A DNA stretch of 22,878 nucleotides from a virus (IMGVR_UViG_3300048111_000264:1-22878), one strand, 5' to 3'. Positions 7,496 to 15,343 are shown, counted from the stretch's first letter. Notes: generated by a model not told the origin, from the sequence alone. Numbers and translations are program-made.

Positions 7496-7526
7496 TTGGA
7501 ATTGTAAAAATAAATTCGTATATTTG
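7496..7526 (+). promoter_or_regulatory. Bacteroidetes-type promoter (TTG-N20-TATATTTG)
   Basis: TTG at 7496-7498, 20 bases, TATATTTG at 7519-7526, preceded by ATTCG: an exact consensus copy ahead of the DUF1599 gene. Confidence 0.85.
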
Positions 7527-7544
7527 TATAAATAAAATTTAAAT

Positions 7545-7886
7545 ATGGAAGAAACAGCAAAAGAATACTGTGAAAGGTTATATCCTGAAACCACCGCAGA
7601 GTTTAGAAAAATCCTCGATGAGATGTACGAAACTTTTTGTAAAAAACAAAGGAACTATGGACCTGGTAATATATCAGTAGGTTCACCTTTGGAAACAACA
7701 GAAGATAAGAATGTTGCATTGACTGGATTGTGGTTTAGAAAGAATGATAAAATACAAAGATTACTACAATTAGTAGTCAAAGGCCAACCAGATGAGGTTG
7801 GAGAAAATATTCAAGATACCTATGAAGATTTATCAGTTTATGGTATCATTTCACAAATCGTTCAAAGAGATAAATGGGCTAAATAA
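7545..7886 (+). CDS. DUF1599 / nucleotide modification-associated domain 1 protein
   Basis: 113 residues, covering the whole small domain. Visible family features are KQRNYGPGNI at 34-43, RKNDKIQRL at 65-73 and ENIQDTYEDLSVYG at 87-100. This matches the DUF1599 pattern (K..dYG, DKiqRl, E...D...DLanY), a family Pfam names nucleotide modification associated domain 1. Its biochemical activity is not settled; the name comes from gene context in phages with altered DNA bases. It is a single gene under its own strong promoter directly before the ssb transcript, which suggests early expression and a link to nucleotides. Confidence 0.75.
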   Translation: MEETAKEYCERLYPETTAEFRKILDEMYETFCKKQRNYGPGNISVGSPLETTEDKNVALTGLWFRKNDKIQRLLQLVVKGQPDEVGENIQDTYEDLSVYGIISQIVQRDKWAK

Positions 7887-7934
7887 TTGTTAATAAGTAA
7901 TCACGAAAATTCGGTGTTTTTTGTGGTTTCTTTA

Positions 7935-7948
7935 TATTTATATATACA
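7935..7948 (+). promoter_or_regulatory. Candidate ssb promoter region (TATTTATA + TATATACA)
   Basis: TATTTATA at 7935-7942 overlaps TATATACA at 7941-7948, which is followed by CC and then the hairpin. The histone-like gene has TATAAACA-C in the same place relative to its own hairpin. A weak host-type reading is also possible (TTC at 7910-7912, 20 bases, TATATTTA at 7933-7940). Confidence 0.4.
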
Positions 7949-7950
7949 CC

Positions 7951-7973
7951 GAGTGTTAATAAGTTTGGCACTC
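7951..7973 (+). promoter_or_regulatory. 5'-UTR hairpin of ssb mRNA
   Basis: GAGTG/CACTC arms extend through T-G, T-G, A-T and A-T pairs to a 9-bp stem with loop TAAGT. It lies just after the likely transcription start and 50 bases before the ssb ATG. The core ATAAGTTTGG is repeated in the 13791-13806 hairpin. It is likely a 5' mRNA stabiliser or translational control element. Confidence 0.5.
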
Positions 7974-8023
7974 AAAACTTAAACTTAAACAATTAAATTA
8001 ATTAAAACTAAAAGGTAAAAATC

Positions 8024-8833
8024 ATGGCTTTAGACATTAACGCAATCAGAAGTAGACTGAACAAACTACAAAACACACAACGTAAAACTGATGCACTTTG
8101 GAAACCTACTCCAGGTAAACATCAAGTAAGAATCGTTCCTTATCAATTTGATAAAGATAACCCTTTCATCGAATTGTACTTTCACTACAACATTAACAAC
8201 AAAACTTACTTATCACCACAATCATTTGGTAGACCAGACCCTATTGTAGAGTTTGCGGATAAACTAAAAAGAATGGGTGATAAAGATGATTGGAAAGCGG
8301 CGAAGGCTATGGAGCCTAAGTTGAGAACTTTCGTACCTGTTGTTGTAAGAGGTGAAGAAGGTGAAGGAGTTCGTTTTTGGGGATTCGGTAAAACTGTATA
8401 TCAAGAAATTCTTGGTTACATTGCTGACCCTGATTATGGAGATATCACCGACCCAACAAGTGGTAGAGATTTAACAATCGAGTACAAATCAGCAGAAGAA
8501 GCTGGTACTACTTATCCAACTACTACTATTAGAGTTAAACCATCAACTACACCAGTGAGTGAAGATACTGATAAAGTAACTCAATTTTTAGAATCACAAA
8601 CTGAAATTACAGATTTATATTCTGAATTATCTTATGATGAATTAAAATCAGTATTAGAAGGTTGGTTAAACCCAAGTGGAGAAGGTGAGAAAGAAACTGA
8701 ATCTCAGGCTACCTTATCACAAAATACTCCAGCTTCTAAACCAGTAGAATCTGCACCAACTACTACAACAGAATCTTCATCGAAGAAAACTGATGATGTA
8801 GCGGCTGCTTTTGATGATTTATTTAACAACTAA
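8024..8833 (+). CDS. Single-stranded DNA-binding protein, T4 gp32-like
   Basis: 269 residues. Coats single-stranded DNA during replication and recombination and should contact the polymerase, helicase and recombinase. The N-terminus (MALDINAIRSRLNKLQN) corresponds to the gp32 self-association region. The OB-fold core runs from about residue 25 to 180 (GKHQVRIVPYQ, ELYFHYNI, RTFVPVVVRGEEGEGVRFWG). A Thr/Ser-rich linker (about 215-255) leads to the acidic tail DDVAAAFDDLFNN, the protein-interaction tail of gp32. There is no cysteine in the protein, so the zinc site of T4 gp32 is absent. AAAAGG precedes the ATG. Ten bases separate it from uvsX. Confidence 0.9.
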   Translation: MALDINAIRSRLNKLQNTQRKTDALWKPTPGKHQVRIVPYQFDKDNPFIELYFHYNINNKTYLSPQSFGRPDPIVEFADKLKRMGDKDDWKAAKAMEPKLRTFVPVVVRGEEGEGVRFWGFGKTVYQEILGYIADPDYGDITDPTSGRDLTIEYKSAEEAGTTYPTTTIRVKPSTTPVSEDTDKVTQFLESQTEITDLYSELSYDELKSVLEGWLNPSGEGEKETESQATLSQNTPASKPVESAPTTTTESSSKKTDDVAAAFDDLFNN

Positions 8834-8843
8834 ACCAAACTAA

Positions 8844-9974
8844 ATGGCGAAAAAGAAGGCAGTAAAAGAGCTTGACCTGGCTGATATTCTAGCGGGTGAA
8901 CTCAACAAACAATCGAAAGATTCCAAAGTAGCATTTTTTCTTAACGATGATGAAGCACCTACAAACGTAGATGGTTGGATATCGACAGGATGTGCAATGT
9001 TGGATGTGGCTGTTTCAAATCGTCCTTATGGTGGTTTACCCGTTGGTAGAATAACTGAAATCACAGGATTAGAACAATCAGGAAAATCATTAGTATCAGC
9101 ACACCTCCTTGCGGAAACACAGAAACAAGGTGGTGTTGCTGTTCTTATTGATACAGAAACTGCAGTAAGTAGAGAATTTTTAGAAGCAATCGGTGTTGAC
9201 GTTTCTAAACTTCTTTATGTAACCGCAGATTCGGTTGAACAAATCTTTGATTTCACAGAAACTATCATTGAGAAAGTTAGAGAAACTTCCAAAGATAAGA
9301 TAGTAACAATAGTAGTAGATTCAGTTGCGGCTGCTTCTACAACTAATGAATTAGCGGCAGATTACAAGAAAGATGGATATGCTACTGATAAAGCTATTAT
9401 TATCTCGAAGGCAATGAGAAAGATTACCAATATGATTGGTAGACAGAAAATCTCATTAGTATTCACTAACCAACTTAGACAAAAGATGAATGCTATGTTC
9501 GGTGACCCTTGGACTACAAGTGGTGGTAAAGCTCTTGCTTTTCACGCATCTGTAAGATTGAGGTTAAAGAATATGGGACAAATCAAGATGAAGGTAAATG
9601 GTAAGGACAAAACAGTTGGTATGAAAGTACGTTGTCAAGTTGTAAAAAACAGAATGGGCCCACCTCTAAGAGCGGCTGATTTTGAAATCTACTTTGACAG
9701 AGGGATTGATAACTACGGGTCATGGCTCGGAGTTATGAAAGAAAACAAATTAGTAAAACAAGCTGGTGCATGGTATGCATATGTTGATACTGAAACTGGT
9801 GAAGAATTTAAATTTCAATCAAAAGATTTTATTCCTTTGATGGATGAGAATACTGAACTCAGAGAACAGATTTACAAAAAGATATGTGAAGAAACAATCT
9901 TACAATATAAATCTGATACTTTAGATATCGATAATATGGAAGTAGATACTCGTGGTGCTGGTGTAAATGAATAG
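8844..9974 (+). CDS. uvsX: UvsX-like (RecA family) recombinase
   Basis: 376 residues. ATP-dependent strand-exchange protein that forms filaments on ssDNA, for recombination-dependent replication and repair. Walker A is GLEQSGKS at 75-82; Walker B is IVTIVVDS with Asp159. The loop TNQLRQKMNAMFGDPWTTSG (208-227) followed by GKALAFHASVRLRL is the RecA/UvsX L2 region and following strand. The N-terminal part (about 1-45) would mediate monomer contacts. The position directly after ssb is the expected partnership; the next small gene starts two bases after the stop. Confidence 0.93.
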   Translation: MAKKKAVKELDLADILAGELNKQSKDSKVAFFLNDDEAPTNVDGWISTGCAMLDVAVSNRPYGGLPVGRITEITGLEQSGKSLVSAHLLAETQKQGGVAVLIDTETAVSREFLEAIGVDVSKLLYVTADSVEQIFDFTETIIEKVRETSKDKIVTIVVDSVAAASTTNELAADYKKDGYATDKAIIISKAMRKITNMIGRQKISLVFTNQLRQKMNAMFGDPWTTSGGKALAFHASVRLRLKNMGQIKMKVNGKDKTVGMKVRCQVVKNRMGPPLRAADFEIYFDRGIDNYGSWLGVMKENKLVKQAGAWYAYVDTETGEEFKFQSKDFIPLMDENTELREQIYKKICEETILQYKSDTLDIDNMEVDTRGAGVNE

Positions 9975-9976
9975 TT

Positions 9977-10198
9977 ATGGACAAAAAATTATTTACGATG
10001 TTGAAAAGTAGTGCTGAGGCTGATAAGGCCAAAGCTCTACTTTCTTTAGAACTTCTTGGTAATAAAGCAGTTGGAATTGGTGACCACTCTACTGAAGATT
10101 TCTACAAAAACGCAGAGGAAGCTCTCGTTATGTTAGTAGATGCAGATGATAGATTAGGAGCACTTGAAAAATACTTTAATACTAAAGAAGTTTTATAA
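9977..10198 (+). CDS. Hypothetical small protein between uvsX and exonuclease
   Basis: 73 residues, probably helical (SSAEADKAKALLSLELL), no recognised motif. Two bases follow the uvsX stop, and its TAA overlaps the next ATG (TAATG at 10196-10200), so it is translationally coupled on both sides. That tight placement suggests a replication or recombination accessory protein. UvsY would be a natural idea, but I see no sequence support for it. Confidence 0.6.
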   Translation: MDKKLFTMLKSSAEADKAKALLSLELLGNKAVGIGDHSTEDFYKNAEEALVMLVDADDRLGALEKYFNTKEVL

Positions 10199-11253
10199 TG
10201 AAAGAACTATACAAAAACATTTTAGATTCGGTTGAAACCGATAGAGAACAAAATATCAATAGACACAAGAATTCTCGTGTTTTAATTATTGATGGGTTAA
10301 ATACATTTATCAGATGTTGGTCATCTATTCCTACAATGAATGAAGATGGTGACCATGTTGGTGGTGTAACTGGTGTTCTCAAATCGATTGGATATGCAAT
10401 TAGACAAACTCAACCGACTCGTGTTGTTGTAGTGTTCGATGGTAAGGGTGGTTCTACCCAAAGAAAGAAGAAATTTAGTGGATATAAAGCTCAAAGAGAT
10501 TCTAACAAACTCAGAGTAAATCGTGCCTATGCAGGTATGATGAATGATGAGGATGAAAGAGAATCCATGAAAAGACAATTCGTTTGGTTAAATGAAATGT
10601 TAGATGGGTTACCTCTTACAACTATGATATATGATGGTGTTGAAGCCGATGATATCATGGCTTATATATCCACCAAACTTCTCAAGGAAGATGAACAGGC
10701 GGTGATTATGTCAACTGATAAGGATTTCCTTCAATTGGTTGATGATACAACCATCGTCTGGTCACCCACCAAAAAGAAAATGTACAATACAACAATGGTA
10801 AAAGAAGAGTATGGAATTGAATCCAAAAACCTTTTACTATATAGAGTATTGGATGGGGATAAATCAGATAATATTCCTGGAGTATATGGATGTGGTATTA
10901 AGACCGTAGTAAAAAGATTTCCTGAAATTACAGAAGATGTTAAATTATCAGTAGATGATTTATTAAAATTATGTGAAGAAAAGGAAACTGAAACAAAAGG
11001 TAAAATAAAGATTTACAAAGATATACTTAAATCAAAAAGACAAATATTACTAAATAGGGAACTAATGCAACTCGATGATGTTGATATTAGTGGTAATATA
11101 AAAATGAAAACTTTAGATAGATTTAACGAACCTATCGAGCCCTTAAATAAAATGAATTTCATGAAAATTCTGTTAAAATACAAAGTTATCGGAAACTTTG
11201 GAGATATCAATGATTGGTTAAAAACCACTTTTGGAAATTTAATCATAAAATAA
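10198..11253 (+). CDS. 5'-3' exonuclease / RNase H (FEN-like, T4 Rnh type)
   Basis: 351 residues. Removes RNA primers and 5' flaps during lagging-strand synthesis. PIN/FEN active-site acids are visible in order: VLIIDGLN (D32), VVFDGKGG (D81), GVEADDI (E149, D151, D152), STDKDF (D174, D176) and LDGDKSDNIPGVYG (D221, D224). The last leads into a helix-hairpin-helix DNA-binding region (about 225-240). KKKFSGYKAQR at 90-100 is the conserved basic segment. The start overlaps the previous stop by one base. The C-terminal third (about 250-351) is less conserved and Lys-rich. Confidence 0.9.
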   Translation: MKELYKNILDSVETDREQNINRHKNSRVLIIDGLNTFIRCWSSIPTMNEDGDHVGGVTGVLKSIGYAIRQTQPTRVVVVFDGKGGSTQRKKKFSGYKAQRDSNKLRVNRAYAGMMNDEDERESMKRQFVWLNEMLDGLPLTTMIYDGVEADDIMAYISTKLLKEDEQAVIMSTDKDFLQLVDDTTIVWSPTKKKMYNTTMVKEEYGIESKNLLLYRVLDGDKSDNIPGVYGCGIKTVVKRFPEITEDVKLSVDDLLKLCEEKETETKGKIKIYKDILKSKRQILLNRELMQLDDVDISGNIKMKTLDRFNEPIEPLNKMNFMKILLKYKVIGNFGDINDWLKTTFGNLIIK

Positions 11254-11254
11254 T

Positions 11255-11285
11255 TTGGATATTAAAAATAAATTTCGTATATTTG
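11255..11285 (+). promoter_or_regulatory. Bacteroidetes-type promoter (TTG-N20-TATATTTG)
   Basis: TTG at 11255-11257, 20 bases, TATATTTG at 11278-11285 with TTTCG before it: exact consensus. It starts two bases after the exonuclease stop and drives the helicase. Confidence 0.85.
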
Positions 11286-11306
11286 TATAAGTTTTAAAAA
11301 GAGTCA

Positions 11307-12668
11307 ATGCAAGAACAAATAGATACATTATCAAAATATGGCCAATCGTTCCAATCGAAAGTAGTTTCGGCTCTACTTACAGATGGGAAATTCTTAGATA
11401 CGATTAGTGAAATAACTACCGCTAAGTTCTTTGAGAACGATGCTAACAAATGGATTATTTCTGAGATACTACAATATCATTTAGATTATAAAAAACCTCC
11501 TACACTCGATGTATTCAAATCACAATTATCAAAAGTAGATAACGAAGTTTTAAAGAAAACTGTTGTAGAACAACTACGACACGTTTTTACTCAAGTTGGT
11601 AATGTAGATTTAGATTATATTAAGGATGAGTTTAAAAGTTTTTGTATTAATCAAAATTTAAAAAACGTAATACTACAATCAGTAGATTTATTACAAGCTG
11701 GTTCTTATGATAGAATCAAAGATTTAGTAGATTCAGCTATGAAGGTTGGTAACGAAACCAACTTAGGTATGGATTATATCGAAGATTTCGATATGAGAAC
11801 TGAAGAACTAAATAGAACAACTGTTCCAACTAAATGGAATCCTATAAATGATTTAATGGATGGTGGATTAGGACCAGGTGAGTTAGGAGTAGTTGTTGCA
11901 CCATCAGGTGTTGGAAAAACATGGATTCTCACCGCTATCGGTGCAGAAGCTGTTCGGAGAGGTTTGAGTGTAGTACATTACACAATGGAATTATCAGAGC
12001 ACTACGTTGGTGCGAGATATGATACTGTGTTTACACAAATACCTTCCACAGATTTGAAGGACAAAAAAGAAGAGGTAAAAGGCAAAATCTCGAACTTGAA
12101 GGGGAAACTACTTATTAAGTACTTCCCTCCAAAGGGTGTTACAGTAAAAAAGTTACAGCAACATATAGAGAAAATGGTTACGTTAGATAACAAACCCGAT
12201 GTTATCATTGTTGATTATGCCGACCTTCTCCTCTCTCACTCTAATAAGTCAGACTCTACTTATGCGGAGCAAGGAGGAGTATATATTGACCTTCGTGGAA
12301 TGAGTGGTGAATTGGAAATTCCAATTTGGACTGCATCTCAGACCAACCGTTCAGCAATTGATTCCGAAGTTATCGAGGCAGATAAGATTGCAGATTCTTA
12401 TGCCAAAGTAATGAACGCAGATTTCATTATGAGTTGGAGTAGAAAATCAAAAGATAAATTGAATGATACTGCTCGAGCTCATATTATGAAAAACAGATTC
12501 GGACCAGATGGAATCACATTCCCATGTAAGATGAATACCAACACAGGTTACATTGAAGTTTATGATGGAACATCACCCGATGGTGTAATTGCACAGAAAG
12601 AGGCAGCAAGTGGACAATTAGAAACTAAAAAACTCTTACATAAGAAGTATGTAGAGAATATGGGATAA
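11307..12668 (+). CDS. Replicative DNA helicase, DnaB/T4 gp41-like
   Basis: 453 residues. Hexameric 5'-3' helicase of the phage replisome. The N-terminal helical domain (about 1-150) resembles the DnaB N-domain (QSKVVSALLTDGKFL). The RecA-like motor has Walker A APSGVGKT at 198-205, a probable catalytic Glu in TMELS (E228), Walker B VIIVDYADLL at 299-308, sensor-like ASQTNR at 343-348, and KNRFG at 395-399 as the likely arginine finger region. No separate primase is seen in the window. ATG 11307 follows the promoter by about 20 bases without a clear Shine-Dalgarno. The next gene starts one base after the stop. Confidence 0.92.
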   Translation: MQEQIDTLSKYGQSFQSKVVSALLTDGKFLDTISEITTAKFFENDANKWIISEILQYHLDYKKPPTLDVFKSQLSKVDNEVLKKTVVEQLRHVFTQVGNVDLDYIKDEFKSFCINQNLKNVILQSVDLLQAGSYDRIKDLVDSAMKVGNETNLGMDYIEDFDMRTEELNRTTVPTKWNPINDLMDGGLGPGELGVVVAPSGVGKTWILTAIGAEAVRRGLSVVHYTMELSEHYVGARYDTVFTQIPSTDLKDKKEEVKGKISNLKGKLLIKYFPPKGVTVKKLQQHIEKMVTLDNKPDVIIVDYADLLLSHSNKSDSTYAEQGGVYIDLRGMSGELEIPIWTASQTNRSAIDSEVIEADKIADSYAKVMNADFIMSWSRKSKDKLNDTARAHIMKNRFGPDGITFPCKMNTNTGYIEVYDGTSPDGVIAQKEAASGQLETKKLLHKKYVENMG

Positions 12669-12669
12669 T

Positions 12670-13671
12670 ATGGGAGTATTAAAGTGGAAAGACCCTTGGC
12701 AAAGAGATTATACAGAGATAAATGTATTATACGATACAGGATTGTGTAATAGAATTTTTCATTGGGAAATTGCTAATCATATTAATAGTAAGTTTCACAA
12801 TGATGAATTTACTATATCAGTAGAAGAATCTCAATGGCCGGAGTTAGAGGAGTTGATAACTCTTCCAAATACATCGGTAATATTAAAAGAAGATGAAATT
12901 AAATATTTTAATAATTTGAGTGATATTGCAATCACAGATTGGAAAACATTGGGAGATATATTTACAAAAAAATCTAAGTTAGATTCAACAAAAAATTATA
13001 TATCAAAATATCCATATACTGATTTAGGTTGTTTTTACGCTAAAGATTTTTATGGTCACTCTGAACATGATGAAAAAGTGATGTTTTTAGAAAATAGACC
13101 ATTGAGTTCTATAAAACTAAAAAATGAAAATAATCAAAAAATCATTGAAAAAATTACATCTGATTTAGTTGGAGTTCATATAAGAAGAAGTAGGGGAGTT
13201 AAGATTCCAGATGAGTTATATGAAAATGATGAATACTCAGAATATGTAAACTTTAGAAAAGAACAAGGAGCTATAGAACATTCAATATTTAAATATCATT
13301 CAGATGAAGAGTATTTTCAATTGTTTGATTCTATTTTAGAATTAAATCCAAATCAAAAGTTTTATTTATCTTATGATGTACCAAAAAAATATGTGAAAAA
13401 TATATTAGATAAATACAAAGATGTTTTGATAACAAAGGATGATTTGAAAAAAGAATTAGATTTAACAAATATAAAAAATAGTAAAGAAATGCATCTTGAT
13501 AATGTAGTTGATTTATTTGGATTATCTAATACTAAATTTCTCATTGCATATCCAGTATCAACATGGAGTGTATTTGCATATGAGTATAAAAAGAAAAAAA
13601 GAAATTTTATACATGATGACTTGGGGTGGATAGTTTCAAGATATGAAAGACTGTTAAAACCGAAGATATGA
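12670..13671 (+). CDS. Fucosyltransferase-like glycosyltransferase (O-FucT/NodZ superfamily)
   Basis: 333 residues. YDTGLCNRIFHW at 21-32 matches the opening GxGNR(L/I) motif, VGVHIRRSRG at 167-176 matches the nucleotide-sugar-binding HxRRxD-type motif, and YPVSTWSVFAYE at 294-305 matches the C-terminal STFS..A motif. These three are the signature of the GT-B alpha-1,2/1,6 and protein O-fucosyltransferase superfamily. No signal peptide, so it is cytoplasmic. Donor and acceptor (host surface sugar, virion protein or DNA base) cannot be told. It sits one base after the helicase stop and reads richer in A-runs than its neighbours, so a recent insertion into the replication cluster is plausible. 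Confidence 0.7.
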   Translation: MGVLKWKDPWQRDYTEINVLYDTGLCNRIFHWEIANHINSKFHNDEFTISVEESQWPELEELITLPNTSVILKEDEIKYFNNLSDIAITDWKTLGDIFTKKSKLDSTKNYISKYPYTDLGCFYAKDFYGHSEHDEKVMFLENRPLSSIKLKNENNQKIIEKITSDLVGVHIRRSRGVKIPDELYENDEYSEYVNFRKEQGAIEHSIFKYHSDEEYFQLFDSILELNPNQKFYLSYDVPKKYVKNILDKYKDVLITKDDLKKELDLTNIKNSKEMHLDNVVDLFGLSNTKFLIAYPVSTWSVFAYEYKKKKRNFIHDDLGWIVSRYERLLKPKI

Positions 13672-13688
13672 TATCAAAAAATTATTAC

Positions 13689-13718
13689 ACATAGTGGGTT
13701 GAGAAATAACAACTATGT
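13689..13718 (+). other. Inverted repeat after glycosyltransferase gene
   Basis: ACATAGT at 13689-13695 and ACTATGT at 13712-13718 form a 7-bp stem with a 16-base loop; an alternative GTTG/CAAC inner stem exists. No T-run follows. It is a possible mRNA 3'-end or processing structure. Confidence 0.4.
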
Positions 13719-13781
13719 AACAAAATAGAAATTAAAAAAAATAACGAAAAAAGTTTTTCGTTTTTCAATATATACAATAAT

Positions 13782-13789
13782 TATAAACA
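13782..13789 (+). promoter_or_regulatory. Candidate promoter box TATAAACA before the histone-like gene
   Basis: TATAAACA is one base from the T4 late box TATAAATA and sits two bases before the hairpin at 13791. A second TATATACA lies at 13769-13776. The ssb gene has TATATACA in the equivalent place. No good TTG-N20-TATATTTG match is present here. Confidence 0.4.
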
Positions 13790-13790
13790 C

Positions 13791-13806
13791 GACCATAAGT
13801 TTGGTC
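13791..13806 (+). promoter_or_regulatory. 5'-UTR hairpin of the histone-like mRNA
   Basis: GACCA/TGGTC, a 5-bp stem with loop TAAGTT. It shares the run ATAAGTTTGG with the ssb hairpin, and both are followed by CACT and a CAAAA-rich leader. It lies 30 bases before the ATG at 13837. Confidence 0.45.
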
Positions 13807-13836
13807 ACTTCAAAAACAATTAAAAGGAAATATTTT

Positions 13837-14007
13837 ATGGCAAATTCACAAGAACTATTTGAACAGATTAAAGATTTATTCGTTCAATTCGAAGATGAAC
13901 ACAATGGTTCATCAAAAGCAGCAAAATCAAGAGCTAGAAAAGCAATTGGTGAAATTAAGAAACTTGTAACAGATTACAGAAAAGCATCAGTAGACGAAAA
14001 CAAATAA
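13837..14007 (+). CDS. Hc1-like histone H1 family DNA-binding protein
   Basis: 56 residues from ATG 13837, which has AAAAGGAA upstream; the in-frame TTG at 13801 lies inside the hairpin and is rejected. The sequence pattern (MANSQELFEQIKDLF, then SSKAAKSRARKAIGEIKKLV, then DYRKASV) matches the short Hc1-like proteins common in Bacteroidetes, which bind and compact DNA. Basic residues cluster in the middle and the termini are acidic. In a phage it could coat or condense phage or host DNA or act as a virion nucleoprotein. It has its own leader with a structured 5' end, suggesting high expression. Confidence 0.75.
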   Translation: MANSQELFEQIKDLFVQFEDEHNGSSKAAKSRARKAIGEIKKLVTDYRKASVDENK

Positions 14008-14023
14008 AAACATAGGTTATATC

Positions 14024-15019
14024 ATGAGTAAATTATTCCAAGAAAGAATTCCGTTTAAACCATTCGAATATCCAATCTACTATACAGAAGGTTGGTTGAA
14101 ACAGGCCCAAGCATTTTGGTTACATACTGAAATCCCAATGCAAGGGGATGTTAAAGATTGGAATGAACGATTAACACCCGCTGAAAAAAACTTAGTGGGG
14201 AATATTCTACTTGGTTTTGCTCAAACCGAATGTGCAGTTTCTGATTATTGGACTAACATGGTTACTGATTGGTTTCCGAAACATGAAATCAAACAGATGG
14301 CTATGATGTTCGGTTCTCAAGAAACTATTCACGCTACAGCTTATTCATATCTAAATGAGACATTAGGGTTAGAGGACTTTTCAGCATTTCTGCACGAACC
14401 TGCAGTTGCTGAGAAGTTTGAACTCCTAACCTCAACTACCGCTGAATGGAAACATGAAGATTTGGCAACAAATCCAAAAGCAAGACAGGAAGTTGGTAGA
14501 AGTTTAGCAATATTTTCAGCATTCGCTGAAGGAGTATCGTTATACTCTTCATTTGCAGTACTTTACTCATTCCAAATGAGAAATCTACTAAAAGGTATAG
14601 GACAACAAATGAAATGGAGTGTAAGAGATGAATCTCTACATTCTAAGATGGGTTGTCAATTATTCAGACATATGTGTGATGAATATCCTGAATTATTAGA
14701 TGAGTGTAGAGAATCAATCATAGAAGCATCAAAACTAATTGTACAATTAGAAACAAACTTCATTGATATGATTTTTGAACAAGGGGATTTGGAAAATCTT
14801 GAAAAAGAAGATTTAAAAGAATTTATTAAAGCAAGAACAAATACAAAATTACAAGAATTAGGATATGAACCAATTTTTGAATTCGATAAAAAGAAAGCAG
14901 AAAAATTAGAATGGTTCTATCATCTTACAGGAGGACTAACTCACACAGATTTCTTCGCTATCAGACCTACTGATTATTCTAAAGCGAATGAAGGTGAGGA
15001 TTGGGACGATTTATTTTAA
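14024..15019 (+). CDS. nrdB: Class I ribonucleotide reductase small subunit
   Basis: 331 residues. Houses the dinuclear metal cofactor that starts radical chemistry for dNTP synthesis. Likely metal ligands are E69 (in FAQTECAV), E100 and H103 (QETIH), E169 (FAEGVS), E203 and H206 (RDESLH). Tyr107, four residues after His103, sits where the radical Tyr is found. The first ligand is Glu where most class Ia/Ib enzymes have Asp; a Glu there is known in class Ic and some related groups. There is no N-terminal ATP-cone. The C-terminus EGEDWDDLF is the usual acidic tail that docks on NrdA. Followed after six bases by mazG. Confidence 0.93.
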   Translation: MSKLFQERIPFKPFEYPIYYTEGWLKQAQAFWLHTEIPMQGDVKDWNERLTPAEKNLVGNILLGFAQTECAVSDYWTNMVTDWFPKHEIKQMAMMFGSQETIHATAYSYLNETLGLEDFSAFLHEPAVAEKFELLTSTTAEWKHEDLATNPKARQEVGRSLAIFSAFAEGVSLYSSFAVLYSFQMRNLLKGIGQQMKWSVRDESLHSKMGCQLFRHMCDEYPELLDECRESIIEASKLIVQLETNFIDMIFEQGDLENLEKEDLKEFIKARTNTKLQELGYEPIFEFDKKKAEKLEWFYHLTGGLTHTDFFAIRPTDYSKANEGEDWDDLF

Positions 15020-15025
15020 AAAATT

Positions 15026-15337
15026 ATGAAAATGGATTTAAATGAGTTAGCCATTAAGGTTAGTAATTGGGCAATTACAAGAAATATTGATAAGAAAGAA
15101 AATGCCCCAAAACAAATGATAAAAGTGATGGAAGAAGTTGGTGAAACAGCTGGAGCACTTTTGAAGAAAAATGAATACGAGATAAAAGATGGTATTGGTG
15201 ATATTCTTGTAACTGTTATAATTTTAGCACGCCAATTGGGTTATACACCTGAAGAGTGTTTAGAACAAGCATACAATGAAATAGAAAACAGAACAGGTAA
15301 AACTGTTGATGGTGTATTTGTAAAAGACGAAAAATAA
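15026..15337 (+). CDS. MazG-like nucleotide pyrophosphohydrolase
   Basis: 103 residues, a single MazG domain. KVMEEVGETAGALLK (33-47) carries the EExxE metal motif (E36, E37, E40), and KDGIGDILVTVIILA (54-68) supplies the downstream acidic residues (D55, D59). The family splits NTPs or dNTPs to the monophosphate and pyrophosphate. It lies between nrdB and nrdA, so adjusting the nucleotide pool is the obvious reading; phage MazG has also been discussed as acting on alarmones. A second in-frame ATG at 15032 is possible. Confidence 0.85.
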   Translation: MKMDLNELAIKVSNWAITRNIDKKENAPKQMIKVMEEVGETAGALLKKNEYEIKDGIGDILVTVIILARQLGYTPEECLEQAYNEIENRTGKTVDGVFVKDEK

Positions 15338-15343
15338 TATAAA

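Noticed and set aside
9977-10198. UvsY identity for the 73-residue protein after uvsX
   Set aside because: Position fits, but it is about half the length of UvsY and no sequence feature supports it.
13801-13836. TTG start for the histone-like gene
   Set aside because: It lies within the 5' hairpin; ATG 13837 has a Shine-Dalgarno and matches family length.
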